Assembly (NCBI RefSeq): GCF_048282545.1
Contig: NZ_CP182485.1
Coordinates: 868,001-932,000 of the forward strand
Direction: 5' to 3'
DNA: 64,000 nt
From: Opacimonas immobilis
GTDB lineage: Bacteria; Pseudomonadota; Gammaproteobacteria; Enterobacterales; Alteromonadaceae
Below the pieces are notes generated by a model that was not told where the DNA came from, did no database searches, and saw only the letters and a program-made list of their open reading frames with translations. Shown here piece after piece: positions 35,633 through 45,456 of the stretch (position 1 is its first letter; each line of letters begins with the position of its first letter). A program made the position numbers and the translations under genes.

Positions 35633-36136
35633 ATGCTCAAGAGTCACCTGGAAGTCATTGACCAAGCCATCAGTTTGCTAAACGAACTTGATCACAATAG
35701 TTTCACCCAAGTGTTATCCCCCTATTTTAGTGGCTCCATCGGTCAACATTTGCGGCATGTGATTGACCACTATGACAATCTTTTTGCAGGACTAGCGGAA
35801 GGATTTGTGAACTACAACCAACGCAAACGCTTTTGCTCTGTGGAAAAGTCACTAGAGGCATGCAGCCAAGCTTTATATAACATTCGGTCCAAAATTAACG
35901 CGTTAACCTCCACCCAATTGTCTGAAACATTGTCTATTTTGACTGAAATTTCTATCTCTGAGCAAGACGATGCCTTGGTTGAATCAAACTTTGAACGAGA
36001 GTTAGTATTCGCATCTTCTCACGCTATTCATCATTATGCGTTGATCAAGATTATTCGCCAAATGCAACATGCTACTGTGCCCCCTGAGTTTGGCTATGCC
36101 CCCTCCACGTTAACTTACCTAGAACGCAAAATGTAG
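35633..36136 (+). CDS. DinB-superfamily four-helix protein
   Basis: 167 aa. GQHLRHVIDHYDNLF and FASSHAIHHYALIKIIRQM hold the histidines expected to form the DinB/YfiT metal site on a four-helix bundle. Members include thiol-dependent transferases and many proteins of unknown role; DinB itself is not the polymerase. The function here is unknown. GGA lies before the start, 66 bp after the lipocalin gene. Confidence 0.75.
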   Translation: MLKSHLEVIDQAISLLNELDHNSFTQVLSPYFSGSIGQHLRHVIDHYDNLFAGLAEGFVNYNQRKRFCSVEKSLEACSQALYNIRSKINALTSTQLSETLSILTEISISEQDDALVESNFERELVFASSHAIHHYALIKIIRQMQHATVPPEFGYAPSTLTYLERKM

Positions 36137-36144
36137 GATAAGCC

Positions 36145-37854
36145 TTAATCGGCCAACACCTTCCCTAAGTATCGTTTTTGGACTCGCTCTGGGATTTGTC
36201 GTAGATCCACACTGAGCAATAATCCAGGAGTATGATTAAAGCTTGTATCGATGCCCAACGCATGGAACTTTGCTCCCAGTTTCTGATATTGCTTGGCCAG
36301 TACAGGTAAGCCTTTGCCGTCTACCTCGAGGCATTTTAAGAAATCCTCCACCACATCTCGCAGACCATATTTGTCATGATACGCTTTGAGTTGTGGATGT
36401 AACGCAAATGGAAAGTGATTGCGCGGAATCACATGCTCTGGTGCATCAATTAAACCGTGCTCAATGATGCTGACGCTTTGAGGCCGGTAAAGCTTACTGA
36501 TACTGACTGTGCCATATAGTACTTGGTATTGAGGAAATGCGTTGGCAAATTCTCCGATACCACGCCAGAGCATAAACAACCCTTGGGGTGAGCGTTGGTA
36601 TTCGGGAATGATAAAGGAACGCCCCATTTCTAAACAGGGTTGCTGGCGATTGGCAAAGTCGGGCGCGAACTCAAACATTTTGTGCAGATACAATCCCTCA
36701 AGCCCTTTATCTGCTTGCAATACATCGGTACGACCCATGCGATACGCGCCAATAATGCGTTGTTCGGTGTTATGCCACACATATAGGTGGGTGTAAGTCG
36801 CATCAAAATCATCGGTATCTCTTGGTTCACCACTGCCTTCGTTGTGCATGCGAAACACACGTTCACGCAACATTGCAATTTCATCTACGATTTGAGGCGT
36901 CTGCGCTTGCATCGACCAATACACCGTAAATTCTCCAACTGTAGCGAGTGCTTGCTCAGATGGCAGCCCTTGTAGTTCTTTGAATAACTGTTCAGGGGGA
37001 GTGGGGGCGGCAAGGGCTTTGTGAGAGGTTACCGTATCTGCTGGCCAAGTGTAGTCCCAACGTGAATCGTTAGCATAGCTCAATGCCCGAGCCAGCGCAG
37101 CGCCTTGTTCTTGATCCGCTAAAGTGGGCAGTTTGATGGCTCTGCCACAGTCAATCTGTATGGTTCTATTGCGATTGGCCAGTAACTCTCTGGCGAGCAT
37201 CAGTAAGCGGAAGCGATAGTAAATTCGGCCTAAACGATAAAATAGAGGACGATTAAAGCCCTGAACAAATATCGGCACAAACTGCGCGTTGGCTTTTTGT
37301 GTGAGCGAGTAGACCAGCTTGTTCCAGTCGTGTTCGATAATGCTTTTGTACCTGGATTGATAGTATGACACACGACCGGCTGGAAAAATTAATAATGCAT
37401 TACCTTGTTTCACATGACGCAACGCTTGCCGGATGCTTGGCGCGTTTTTGGGATCGTTCTGTTTAAGTGGATTCGTAAAGATAAAATAATCTTCTAATTC
37501 ACTGAATACTTTTAGCGCTCGGTTAGCAAAGACTTGCAAATCAGGGCGTTTTTGACTGATAAGACGTGCCAATATCACCCCCTCGATGCCACCAAAAGGA
37601 TGATTGCTGGCGATAACGACAGGGCCTTCAGCGGGAATTTGCTCAAGTAATGTTTCGGCTTGAGCAATATCAATCCCTTGTATCTCAAGCAGTTTGTCGG
37701 CAAACGCTTCTTTACTTAAACCTGCCATTTGGTGTGCTTGATACAGTTTGTCCATCTTAGCAATGCCCAACAGCTTATCCAGTAATGTGAGTAAGGGTTT
37801 ATGCCACCAAGCAGGCTTAGATATGAGATTGAGGGAGCTGATACGTTCGGTCAC
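36145..37854 (-). CDS. OlsF-like bifunctional acyltransferase (ornithine lipid synthesis)
   Basis: 569 aa fusion. Residues 1-280 are a PlsC-type acyltransferase with the variant box ASNHPFGGIEGVILARL in place of NHxxxxD, and FPAGRVSY. Residues 300-450 are an OlsB/hemolysin-type N-acyltransferase with VFRMHNEGSGEPRDTDDFDATYTH, IIGAYRMGR and EMGRSFIIPEYQRS. This order is that of OlsF, which makes ornithine lipids in one polypeptide. Ornithine lipids are phosphorus-free membrane lipids, often made under phosphate shortage. The exact amino acid acylated cannot be read from sequence. Confidence 0.82.
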   Translation of the reverse strand: MTERISSLNLISKPAWWHKPLLTLLDKLLGIAKMDKLYQAHQMAGLSKEAFADKLLEIQGIDIAQAETLLEQIPAEGPVVIASNHPFGGIEGVILARLISQKRPDLQVFANRALKVFSELEDYFIFTNPLKQNDPKNAPSIRQALRHVKQGNALLIFPAGRVSYYQSRYKSIIEHDWNKLVYSLTQKANAQFVPIFVQGFNRPLFYRLGRIYYRFRLLMLARELLANRNRTIQIDCGRAIKLPTLADQEQGAALARALSYANDSRWDYTWPADTVTSHKALAAPTPPEQLFKELQGLPSEQALATVGEFTVYWSMQAQTPQIVDEIAMLRERVFRMHNEGSGEPRDTDDFDATYTHLYVWHNTEQRIIGAYRMGRTDVLQADKGLEGLYLHKMFEFAPDFANRQQPCLEMGRSFIIPEYQRSPQGLFMLWRGIGEFANAFPQYQVLYGTVSISKLYRPQSVSIIEHGLIDAPEHVIPRNHFPFALHPQLKAYHDKYGLRDVVEDFLKCLEVDGKGLPVLAKQYQKLGAKFHALGIDTSFNHTPGLLLSVDLRQIPERVQKRYLGKVLAD

Positions 37855-37990
37855 GAGTGCAATATATCCTTATTTTTGATAGTAGACCTGCATGAGATTT
37901 AGATTATTCGTAAACAATACGAAATTAAAGCAGTTTTTTGAGATTTCTGGCATACTATGCGCGTTTTAGTTTGATGAATAAAGGTTTTGT

Positions 37991-39025
37991 ATGCAACGTT
38001 TAACCATAACCACTCCTGATGATTGGCACTTACATTTTCGTGATGCTGCCATGCTCGAAGAAACGGTACCGGCAACTGCACGCTGTTTTCGTCGAGCGAT
38101 TGTCATGCCAAACCTTGTTCCACCTGTAGTAAATGCTGAGCAAGCACTAGCTTACAAAGATCGCATTATGGCGAATGTGGGCGAGTATACTGATTTTGAG
38201 CCATTGGTGACTTTGTATTTGACGAACACCACAACCCCTGAAGATATCAAAGAAGCTAAAGCTGCAGGCATTGTTGCCTCTAAACTGTATCCAGCGGGTG
38301 CGACCACTAACTCAGATGCTGCTGTGAAAGGTATTGAAGCGTTGTATCCAGTGTTTCAAACCATGAGCGATGTCGGTATGTTGTTACTTATTCACGGTGA
38401 AGTCACTGAAAATCACATTGATATTTTTGACCGCGAAGCCGAGTTTATCGAACGTCATTTACAACATATTGTGGCAGCGTTCCCAGATTTGAAAATTGTC
38501 TTTGAACACATTACCACTGCTGATGCTGCTGATTTTGTCCTAGCATGTGGTGATAATGTCGCGGCGACTATTACGCCACAACACTTGATGCTCAATCGCA
38601 ACGATTTGTTAGTCGGTGGGATTAAGCCGCATAACTATTGTTTACCTGTGCTTAAGCGCAACATTCACCAACAGCGTTTGCGCGAAGTGGTGGCCTCGGG
38701 TTCATCAAAATTTTTCTTAGGCACTGACTCTGCACCACACGAAAAACACAAAAAAGAATCCGCCTGTGGCTGCGCCGGTTGTTACTCAGCTTGGAGCGCA
38801 CTAGAGCTCTATGCGCAAGTCTTTGAAGAACTCGATGCATTAGATAAATTGGAAGGCTTCGCCTCACACTACGGCCCAGATTTTTATGGGTTACCGCGTA
38901 ACACCGGCACTGTCACGTTGGTCAAAGATGAATGGCAAATCCCCGCTGAAATCAAATTGCCTACTGGTGATGATATCGTGCCATTCATGGGTGGTCAGCC
39001 TTGCCAATGGCGTTTGGAAAAATAA
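37991..39025 (+). CDS. pyrC: Dihydroorotase
   Basis: 344 aa class II enzyme. The metal residues are visible: DDWHLHFRD (HxH), [13 protein letters not shown] (carboxylated Lys), [15 protein letters not shown] and LGTDSAPH (Asp). It cyclises carbamoyl-aspartate to dihydroorotate in pyrimidine synthesis. AAAGG lies 8 bp before the ATG. The dbpA ATG follows the pyrC stop with no gap. Confidence 0.97.
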   Translation: MQRLTITTPDDWHLHFRDAAMLEETVPATARCFRRAIVMPNLVPPVVNAEQALAYKDRIMANVGEYTDFEPLVTLYLTNTTTPEDIKEAKAAGIVASKLYPAGATTNSDAAVKGIEALYPVFQTMSDVGMLLLIHGEVTENHIDIFDREAEFIERHLQHIVAAFPDLKIVFEHITTADAADFVLACGDNVAATITPQHLMLNRNDLLVGGIKPHNYCLPVLKRNIHQQRLREVVASGSSKFFLGTDSAPHEKHKKESACGCAGCYSAWSALELYAQVFEELDALDKLEGFASHYGPDFYGLPRNTGTVTLVKDEWQIPAEIKLPTGDDIVPFMGGQPCQWRLEK

Positions 39026-40399
39026 ATGAAATTTAATGCACTGGCCTTGCGCCCTGAATTGTTAGAGGGCGTTGCCCAGTTAGGCTACGAAACCGCAACC
39101 GACATACAGGCAAGTACATTGCCGCTGATGCTGGATGGCAAAGATGTGTTGGCACAAGCCAAAACGGGCAGTGGTAAAACCGCCGCGTTTGCGCTTGGCG
39201 TTCTAAACGATTTGGATGCAGAATCAACCTATACCCATGCGCTGGTGTTGTGTCCAACCCGAGAGCTCGCCGATCAAGTAGCAGAGCAAATGCGTTTACT
39301 AGCGAAGCGCATCGATAATGTCAAAATCACCTGCCTATATGGCGGTGTGCCGATGCCAGGACAAATCGCTACCCTAAGGCATCGTCCGCACATTATCGTG
39401 GGCACACCAGGTCGGGTGATGGATCATTTGCTCAAACATCGCGTGCATTTAAAACAGCTCAAGCATCTGGTGTTGGATGAAGCCGATCGTATGCTCGATA
39501 TGGGGTTTGCTGATGAATTGGAGGTGATTTTTGGCAAATTGCCCGCCAAACGTCAAACTGCACTGTTCTCGGCAACGTACCCTGATACGATTGCTGCCAT
39601 CAGTGAATCGATACAACACAACCCACACAAAGTCGTGGTAGAAACCCACCATCAAGCTCACAAAATAGAACAAGTCGCTTACAAAGTCTTGCCACATGTG
39701 CGTGACCAAGCAGTAGCGACCATACTGAGTCACTATCAAGCGCAATCGGCTATCGTGTTTTGTGCGACCAAAGCGGAAACCTTTGCTTTGACGCAATTTT
39801 TGCAGGGTAAAAGCATTTCCGCAGTCGCACTCAATGGTGATATTGAGCAGCGCGAACGCACCCAAGTTTTAACGCGTTTTGCGCATCGCTCCGCTCTGGT
39901 TTTAGTGGCCACGGATGTCGCGGCACGTGGCTTGGATATTGATGCAGTCGAGTTAGTGATTAATTATTCGTTAGGTGAAGAGCTTGATACCTATATTCAC
40001 CGAGTTGGACGCACGGGGCGTGGCGATGCGACTGGACGTGCAGTGACATTGGTCACCGATGACGAATTGGGCTTGTTGCGTCGCACCGCGGATCATGCTC
40101 AAGTGGTGTTAAAGCCCAAAGGTATTGAGTCGTTGCGCTTTCATGCGAATCGCATTGCAGAGCCGGAATATGTCACGTTGAGTATTGATGGCGGTAAACG
40201 GCAAAAACTTCGTCCAGGCGATATCCTAGGATCACTGACCAAAGAAGCTGGCATTCCGGGTGAAGATATTGGCAAAATCAATGTGACCAACCAAGTATCG
40301 TTCATTGCAGTCAAAATACGCAGTGTGAAACGCGCGCTATCTCAGTTGCGAGAAGGCAAAATCAAAGGCAAGAAGTTTCGAGCAAGGCGCTGTGTGTGA
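39026..40399 (+). CDS. dbpA: ATP-dependent 23S rRNA helicase DbpA
   Basis: 457 aa DEAD-box protein. Motifs in order: Q motif FNALALRPELLEGVAQLGY, I AQAKTGSGKT, Ia PTRELADQ, II LDEADRMLD, III FSATYP, V ATDVAARGLD and VI HRVGRTGRG. The C-terminal DbpA RNA-binding domain (KRQKLRPGDILGSLTKEAG...GKINV) targets hairpin 92 of 23S rRNA during 50S assembly. Its start follows the pyrC stop directly, so translation may be coupled. Confidence 0.95.
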   Translation: MKFNALALRPELLEGVAQLGYETATDIQASTLPLMLDGKDVLAQAKTGSGKTAAFALGVLNDLDAESTYTHALVLCPTRELADQVAEQMRLLAKRIDNVKITCLYGGVPMPGQIATLRHRPHIIVGTPGRVMDHLLKHRVHLKQLKHLVLDEADRMLDMGFADELEVIFGKLPAKRQTALFSATYPDTIAAISESIQHNPHKVVVETHHQAHKIEQVAYKVLPHVRDQAVATILSHYQAQSAIVFCATKAETFALTQFLQGKSISAVALNGDIEQRERTQVLTRFAHRSALVLVATDVAARGLDIDAVELVINYSLGEELDTYIHRVGRTGRGDATGRAVTLVTDDELGLLRRTADHAQVVLKPKGIESLRFHANRIAEPEYVTLSIDGGKRQKLRPGDILGSLTKEAGIPGEDIGKINVTNQVSFIAVKIRSVKRALSQLREGKIKGKKFRARRCV

Positions 40400-40457
40400 A
40401 ATTTATCTAGCCGATCCCCGTTCAAATACGCTAGCATAAAAGAAAAAAGGAAATCTC

Positions 40458-40865
40458 ATGACTCATACTCACATTGCTTTTTTGACCTACATCGCCCTAA
40501 TCCTATTATTTTTACTGGTTTTGGCTGGGTATCGCACTTATCTAGGACTGACCAAACAAGTTAAATCGTTAAGATTTGCTTCCGATGGTTCTGGTGTACC
40601 AGAATTAGGCTATCGTTTAACTCGAGTGCATGCTAATGCAATGGAATGTTTTCCCTTTATCGGTGGGTTGTTGATTTATGCCATTGCCACAGGGAATACT
40701 GACATCACAGACGGATTGGCCATGATAGTGATTTATGCTCGGATAGCGCAGTCGTTGATTTTAGCAATATCCACCAGTAACTTAGCGGTTCAGTTGCGTT
40801 TTGCAACGTTTTTGGTGCAGTTCGGGATCTGTGTTTATTGGACATATATGTTCTTGCATGGGTAG
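40458..40865 (+). CDS. MAPEG family membrane protein
   Basis: 135 aa with four membrane helices. RLTRVHANAMECFPFIGGLLIYAIATG is the MAPEG signature (RxxxAHxNxxE type). Family members are glutathione-dependent transferases or peroxidases acting on membrane lipids, but most bacterial ones are untested. AAGGAAA precedes the start. Confidence 0.88.
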   Translation: MTHTHIAFLTYIALILLFLLVLAGYRTYLGLTKQVKSLRFASDGSGVPELGYRLTRVHANAMECFPFIGGLLIYAIATGNTDITDGLAMIVIYARIAQSLILAISTSNLAVQLRFATFLVQFGICVYWTYMFLHG

Positions 40866-40926
40866 ATTTGCATAGCTAATCCAAAAGTCTTCTTGCACTT
40901 TTCATGTGTAGGCATATATTAGCTAA

Positions 40927-41208
40927 ATGAAAGCCCCATTAGTTTTACTCCTCCTCATGTTCGGTCTGCTGTCAAATTTGGCGGCAGTTCATTCGCATGA
41001 ACAAATAACTCTGCAAAATGACGCTTTTCAGCACACGAATCTGAGCCTCGAACAAACTCACGATGGTGATGATGAACTACACCTCTTAACAACATCTGTT
41101 GGGTGCACGCAAGCGCAATTTTGTACTTGCCACTCGTTTGTTACAAAATCACTCTGTTCAGTTACAAAAAAGCTATACCAAGCGCGAGCTCCCCCTCAAA
41201 GCCGTTAG
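40927..41208 (+). CDS. Small secreted Cys/His-rich protein, unknown
   Basis: 93 aa. An N-terminal signal peptide (LVLLLLMFGLLSNLAAVHS) is followed by a His- and Asp-rich part (HEQ, QTHDGDDELH) and a cysteine cluster CTQAQFCTCHSF. It ends ...YQARAPPQSR, which recalls the small DUF2946-type proteins found near metal efflux genes, but the similarity is too weak to name. It lies ahead of nhaD on the same strand. A +1 reading frame through the last 70 bases is also open to about 41239, so a frameshifted C-terminus is possible. Confidence 0.5.
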   Translation: MKAPLVLLLLMFGLLSNLAAVHSHEQITLQNDAFQHTNLSLEQTHDGDDELHLLTTSVGCTQAQFCTCHSFVTKSLCSVTKKLYQARAPPQSR

Positions 41209-41245
41209 TTTTCGAAGCCATTTATTTTTAACTTAACTTTTTTCG

Positions 41246-41335
41246 AGGTTGGCGTTATGAACAGGCATTAAGCATTCGCTAAATGAAATGTTAAGACCAA
41301 CCTAAGGCGCGCTCGATGTCGTTTGGGTAGCGCCT
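41246..41335 (+). promoter_or_regulatory. Structured leader upstream of nhaD (candidate cis-regulatory RNA)
   Basis: Two long-range helices are visible: AGGTTGG (41246-41252) with CCAACCT (41297-41303), and AGGCGC (41305-41310) with GCGCCT (41330-41335). Inside the first, CATT-AGC can pair with GCT-AATG. The second helix ends 28 bp before the nhaD GTG. A structured leader ahead of a sodium antiporter suggests a cation-sensing or translational control element; I cannot assign it to a known class. Confidence 0.5.
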
Positions 41336-41363
41336 GTTTACTTCCATATAAGAGAGAACTTTC

Positions 41364-42782
41364 GTGAAACGTTTATTATTACTGGCATGTATTGGGATGC
41401 CATGTGTTGCTATGGCGAGTGAGCCGGGCAGTATCGAATTGACCCATTCAGCCTATGGTCTGATAGCTGTTATTATTTTTGGTTTGGCCTATATGCTAGT
41501 GATTGCAGAAGAATATCTGCATTTAAGTAAATCCAAACCCGTGTTGGTGGTGGCAGGGGTAATATGGCTGATGCTTGGCTGGGTGTATTCTCAGCAAGGG
41601 CTCGCTGTCGAAGCGCAAGTCGCCTTTAATCACAACCTGCTTGAATACGCTCAACTACTGTTATTTTTGCTAGTCGCGATGACTTATATTAATGCATTAG
41701 AGGAACGTGGCTTGTTTAATACCCTCAAAGTCTATTTGGAAAACAAAGGCTTGAGTTTGCGAGGTTTATTTTGGGTAACAGGTGTCTTGGCGTTTGCTAT
41801 TTCTTCATTTGCTAATAATCTCACCACTGCGATGTTGATGTGTGCCATCGTAATGAATGTGGCGGCTCATGATCGCAAATTCATTGCGTTAGCTTGTGTC
41901 AATATTGTTGTGGCTGCAAACGCGGGTGGAACGTTCAGTCCATTTGGTGATATTACGACTTTGATGATTTGGCAGTCGGGAAAAGTACAGTTTGCAGAGT
42001 TTTTTGTGTTAGTCCTACCGGCAATAGTGAATTTTGTTGTGCCGGCTGTGATTTTGAGTATTTTTATCAACAACACTGCGATTGTTGCGAGTCATGAAGT
42101 GACATTACCCATGAAGCGTGGCGCAAAACGCATTTTCTTCATGTTCCTACTGACGATTGCTACAGCTGTTATCTGTCACAGTCTATTCGGTATGCCCCCA
42201 GTGCTTGGCATGATGTTTGGCTTATCCTACCTCAAATTTACAGGGTATTATTTGCGCCAAAGCTTACCCAGATCCTTAGACAAAAAGCGCCAAAAAGCCA
42301 CAGAGCAAAACGATTTACAAGCCTTAGAACGATTGGGTAACGTTGTGCCATTTGATGTGTTTTCCAATATTGCGCGCGCTGAATGGGATACGCTCATGTT
42401 TTTTTACGGTATTGTCATGGCGGTCGGTGGACTTGGCTTTATGGGGTATTTACACCTTGTTTCAGAAGTCGTGTATGTCAATTGGGAGCCGACGTACGCC
42501 AATATTGCCGTCGGTTTGATGTCCGCGATAGTTGATAACATTCCTGTGGTATTTGCGGTGTTGGCGATGAACCCGATGATGGATGTGAACCAATGGTTAC
42601 TCGTGGCATTGACTGCGGGTGTGGGAGGTTCATTACTGTCGATTGGCTCTGCAGCCGGTGTGGCTTTGATGGGACAAACCAAAGGGATATATTCGTTTGG
42701 CTATCATCTAAAGTGGAGTTGGGCGATAGGACTCGGCTACGTGGCATCCATTGTCACACATCTAGTGTTAAATGGAGTCTAA
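41364..42782 (+). CDS. nhaD: Na+/H+ antiporter NhaD
   Basis: 472 aa starting at GTG 41364 with AGAGAG upstream. A signal-like first segment (LLLLACIGMPCVAMAS) precedes about 11-12 helices. SSFANNLTTAMLMCAIVMNV, AANAGGTFSPFGDITTLMIW and SAIVDNIPVVFAVLAMNP are the paired NhaD/ion-transporter hairpin motifs. It exports Na+ or Li+ in exchange for protons and is common in marine and halophilic bacteria. A structured leader precedes it. Confidence 0.93.
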   Translation: MKRLLLLACIGMPCVAMASEPGSIELTHSAYGLIAVIIFGLAYMLVIAEEYLHLSKSKPVLVVAGVIWLMLGWVYSQQGLAVEAQVAFNHNLLEYAQLLLFLLVAMTYINALEERGLFNTLKVYLENKGLSLRGLFWVTGVLAFAISSFANNLTTAMLMCAIVMNVAAHDRKFIALACVNIVVAANAGGTFSPFGDITTLMIWQSGKVQFAEFFVLVLPAIVNFVVPAVILSIFINNTAIVASHEVTLPMKRGAKRIFFMFLLTIATAVICHSLFGMPPVLGMMFGLSYLKFTGYYLRQSLPRSLDKKRQKATEQNDLQALERLGNVVPFDVFSNIARAEWDTLMFFYGIVMAVGGLGFMGYLHLVSEVVYVNWEPTYANIAVGLMSAIVDNIPVVFAVLAMNPMMDVNQWLLVALTAGVGGSLLSIGSAAGVALMGQTKGIYSFGYHLKWSWAIGLGYVASIVTHLVLNGV

Positions 42783-42798
42783 CTTAATTTGTGGTCTC

Positions 42799-42823
42799 CT
42801 CACCCGAAGCAATGTGAGTTTTT
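42799..42823 (+). terminator. Weak terminator-like hairpin after nhaD
   Basis: CTCAC pairs with GTGAG around a 10-base loop and is followed by five T residues. The short stem makes it uncertain. Confidence 0.4.
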
Positions 42824-42896
42824 GATAATACCTAAGTCATATTACCTTTAGCGCACTATTTGGTTAGGCTAACCTTTTGCGCTCAAGGCACCAACA

Positions 42897-43520
42897 ATGA
42901 CACACCCTACCTATTCCCGATTTACCGATGTATCCACGTGCGACCTGGCGGATGCACTGCCACGCTCTCAGTTTATTGCCTCGCCAATCACTCCGTTGTG
43001 GCCGGATATGCCACGATTTGCAGGGCGAGCTTACACCGTAAAATGCGCTCCGGGCGATCATCTGATGGTGCATGTGGCAATCTATGAAGCACAACCTGGC
43101 GATATCTTGGTGATCCAAGCCGATCCTGAATTTGCCGTGTCAGGCGGCAATGTGTGCGCGATTGCTCAGCGCAATGGAATCACTGGATTTGTGGTGGAAG
43201 GCGTGGTGCGCGATATCGATGAGGTGCGAGAATTACAATTTCCTATTCACGGTTTGGGGATCTGTCCAAAACCAGGCGCTAAAAAAGTCTATGAGCCAAA
43301 TGGTGCGCCAGTCCAGTTACAAGGAGTGACAGTCAATACTGGTGACATCATTGTGGCCGATAATGATGGAGTGGCGGTGATCCCGCAAGCCCGAGCGGAA
43401 GAAGCGTTGGCGATTGCGATAAAGCGCCGAGACAAAGACGCATCTCAGACCTTAGATGAGTGGCAAGCCAATCACAAAGCGAATGTAGACGTAATTGTCA
43501 GAAACCTCAGGTTAGAATAA
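42897..43520 (+). CDS. RraA-family protein (RraA / HMG aldolase-like)
   Basis: 207 aa. The central GGNVCAIAQRNGITGFVVEGVVRDIDE contains the GGN and RD residues that bind metal and pyruvate in 4-hydroxy-4-methyl-2-oxoglutarate aldolases of the RraA fold. VADNDGVAVIP is the other conserved block. True RraA inhibits RNase E. The extended C-terminus and the intact RD-x-D/E motif make an aldolase or decarboxylase equally likely. Confidence 0.78.
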   Translation: MTHPTYSRFTDVSTCDLADALPRSQFIASPITPLWPDMPRFAGRAYTVKCAPGDHLMVHVAIYEAQPGDILVIQADPEFAVSGGNVCAIAQRNGITGFVVEGVVRDIDEVRELQFPIHGLGICPKPGAKKVYEPNGAPVQLQGVTVNTGDIIVADNDGVAVIPQARAEEALAIAIKRRDKDASQTLDEWQANHKANVDVIVRNLRLE

Positions 43521-43595
43521 TACGCTACCAAAAACTTGAAGCTTCCATCACTTAACTCCATAATGTGAAACGATTTTTATTCTCTAGGTTATTGC

Positions 43596-45437
43596 ATGTT
43601 TAAGTGGTTCGAGAGCCTCGTCCAACCCTATCCCCAAGACGTCCCAAGTCAACCGCCGACCTCGCTGTATGCCTTTTGTGTGCATTACACCAAAGGCGTG
43701 TGGCCGGTGATTTTTGCCGTGTCTTGTCTGGCCGCTTCGGTGGCTATCTTCGAAGTCATGCTATTTGGCTATATGGGCCAGTTAGTCGATTGGTTTGCCA
43801 CGCGCGACCCACAAACCTTTGTACAGGAAGAATCCGAATCTTTGTGGCGGATGGCATTGGTCATATTGTTACTGTTGCCCTGTTTAGTAGTCATTCAATC
43901 CATGCTGATCCATCAGTCTCTATTGGGCAATTATCCCATGCGCATTCGCTGGTTAGCGCATCGCTATGTGTTGCAACAATCGCTGTCGTATTTTCAGGAT
44001 GAGTTTGCCGGACGTGTGGCCACAAAAGTCATGCAAACCGCGCTGGCCGTGCGCGAGACAGTTCTTAAATTACTCGATTTAATGGTGTATATCAGCGTCT
44101 ATTTTATTTCGATAGTGGTGTTGGTATTTGCGGTAGATTGGCGTTTGGCCGTGCCTTTTTTGCTCTGGCTGGTGGTATATGTTGGAATCTTGCGTGTTAT
44201 TTTACCGCGTCTAAAAGAGGTCTCCAAAAAACAAGCCGATGCGCGTTCGATCATGACCGGACGCATTGTCGATGCCTACACAAATATCTCGACGGTTAAG
44301 TTATTTTCGCATTCATCGCGAGAGGCAACTTACGCCAAAGAAGGTATGGATGGATTTTTGCAAACGGTGCATCCTCAAATGCGCTTGGTCACGGTGTTAT
44401 ATGGGTGTGTGTGGTACTCCAATGCGCTATTGGTGTTCGCGGTAACCGCAATTTCTATCTATCTGTGGACAAAGGGGATTGTCACAGGTGGGGATGTGGC
44501 GATCGGCGTCAGTTTGGCTTTACGCCTAAATGGCATGAGTCAGTGGATCATGTGGGAAGTGTCCTCTATTTTTGAGAATCTCGGCACGGTACAAGATGGC
44601 ATTAATTCATTAGCTGTCCCTGTTAACGTAGAAGACAAAGCCGATGCACAACCCCTTGCCATCAAAGGCGGACAAATCAATTTTAAGAATGTAAATTTTG
44701 CGTATCAGGCGCAAAACGGCAATCATATTCAAGTATTTGACAATCTAAATCTCGACATCAAAGCTGGCGAAAAAGTCGGCATCGTTGGTCGTTCTGGTGC
44801 CGGTAAATCGACGTTAGTGAATTTGCTGTTGCGCTTTTACGATATCCAAAACGGCACCATATCGGTAGATGGGCAGTCGGTGACCCAGCTACAACAAGAA
44901 TCGTTACGCGCAAAAATCAGTATGGTCACGCAAGACACGTCGTTAATGCATCGCAGTGTACGCGATAATGTGATTTATGGCAGAGACGATGCAACGGAAG
45001 AAGACATGATCAAAGCGGTCAAGCAAGCTGAAGCATTTGAGTTTATTCAACAACTTAGCGATGCAAAAGGGCGAACTGGCTTTGATGCACACGTTGGCGA
45101 GCGCGGGGTCAAACTCTCGGGAGGACAACGACAACGCATTGCCATTGCACGGGTGATGTTAAAAGATGCGCCGATTTTGATTTTGGATGAAGCGACGTCC
45201 GCCTTAGACTCCGAAGTGGAAGCGGCCATACAAGAGTGCTTGGATAAAATCATGGAAAACAAGACAGTTCTGGCGATTGCCCACCGCTTATCGACGATTG
45301 CGCAAATGGATCGTTTAATCGTCCTCGACCAAGGGCGCATTGTCGAGTCCGGTACTCATTCTGAACTTTTGGCATTAGGCGGTATTTATGCCAAATTATG
45401 GGAGCATCAGACAGGTGGGTTCTTGGGGCTAGATTAG
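43596..45437 (+). CDS. ABC transporter, fused permease and ATPase (exporter type)
   Basis: 613 aa half-transporter: six membrane helices in the first 330 residues, then the ATPase. Walker A GRSGAGKST, Q-loop VTQDTSL, signature LSGGQRQRIAIARV, Walker B ILILDEATSALD and H-loop AIAHRLSTI are all intact. The overall form matches the MsbA/multidrug exporter group. An unusual N-terminal stretch of about 25 residues (LVQPYPQDVPSQPPTSL) precedes the first helix, as in homologues annotated as multidrug or lipid exporters. The substrate is unknown. It stands alone before the tRNA-Trp promoter. Confidence 0.88.
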   Translation: MFKWFESLVQPYPQDVPSQPPTSLYAFCVHYTKGVWPVIFAVSCLAASVAIFEVMLFGYMGQLVDWFATRDPQTFVQEESESLWRMALVILLLLPCLVVIQSMLIHQSLLGNYPMRIRWLAHRYVLQQSLSYFQDEFAGRVATKVMQTALAVRETVLKLLDLMVYISVYFISIVVLVFAVDWRLAVPFLLWLVVYVGILRVILPRLKEVSKKQADARSIMTGRIVDAYTNISTVKLFSHSSREATYAKEGMDGFLQTVHPQMRLVTVLYGCVWYSNALLVFAVTAISIYLWTKGIVTGGDVAIGVSLALRLNGMSQWIMWEVSSIFENLGTVQDGINSLAVPVNVEDKADAQPLAIKGGQINFKNVNFAYQAQNGNHIQVFDNLNLDIKAGEKVGIVGRSGAGKSTLVNLLLRFYDIQNGTISVDGQSVTQLQQESLRAKISMVTQDTSLMHRSVRDNVIYGRDDATEEDMIKAVKQAEAFEFIQQLSDAKGRTGFDAHVGERGVKLSGGQRQRIAIARVMLKDAPILILDEATSALDSEVEAAIQECLDKIMENKTVLAIAHRLSTIAQMDRLIVLDQGRIVESGTHSELLALGGIYAKLWEHQTGGFLGLD

Positions 45438-45456
45438 ATGGAACCAAATTAAAGTT

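Noticed and set aside
41140..41239. Possible frameshift at the end of the small secreted ORF before nhaD
   Set aside because: The +1 frame gives a plausible tail, but so does the original frame (...RAPPQSR); neither can be preferred without homologues.
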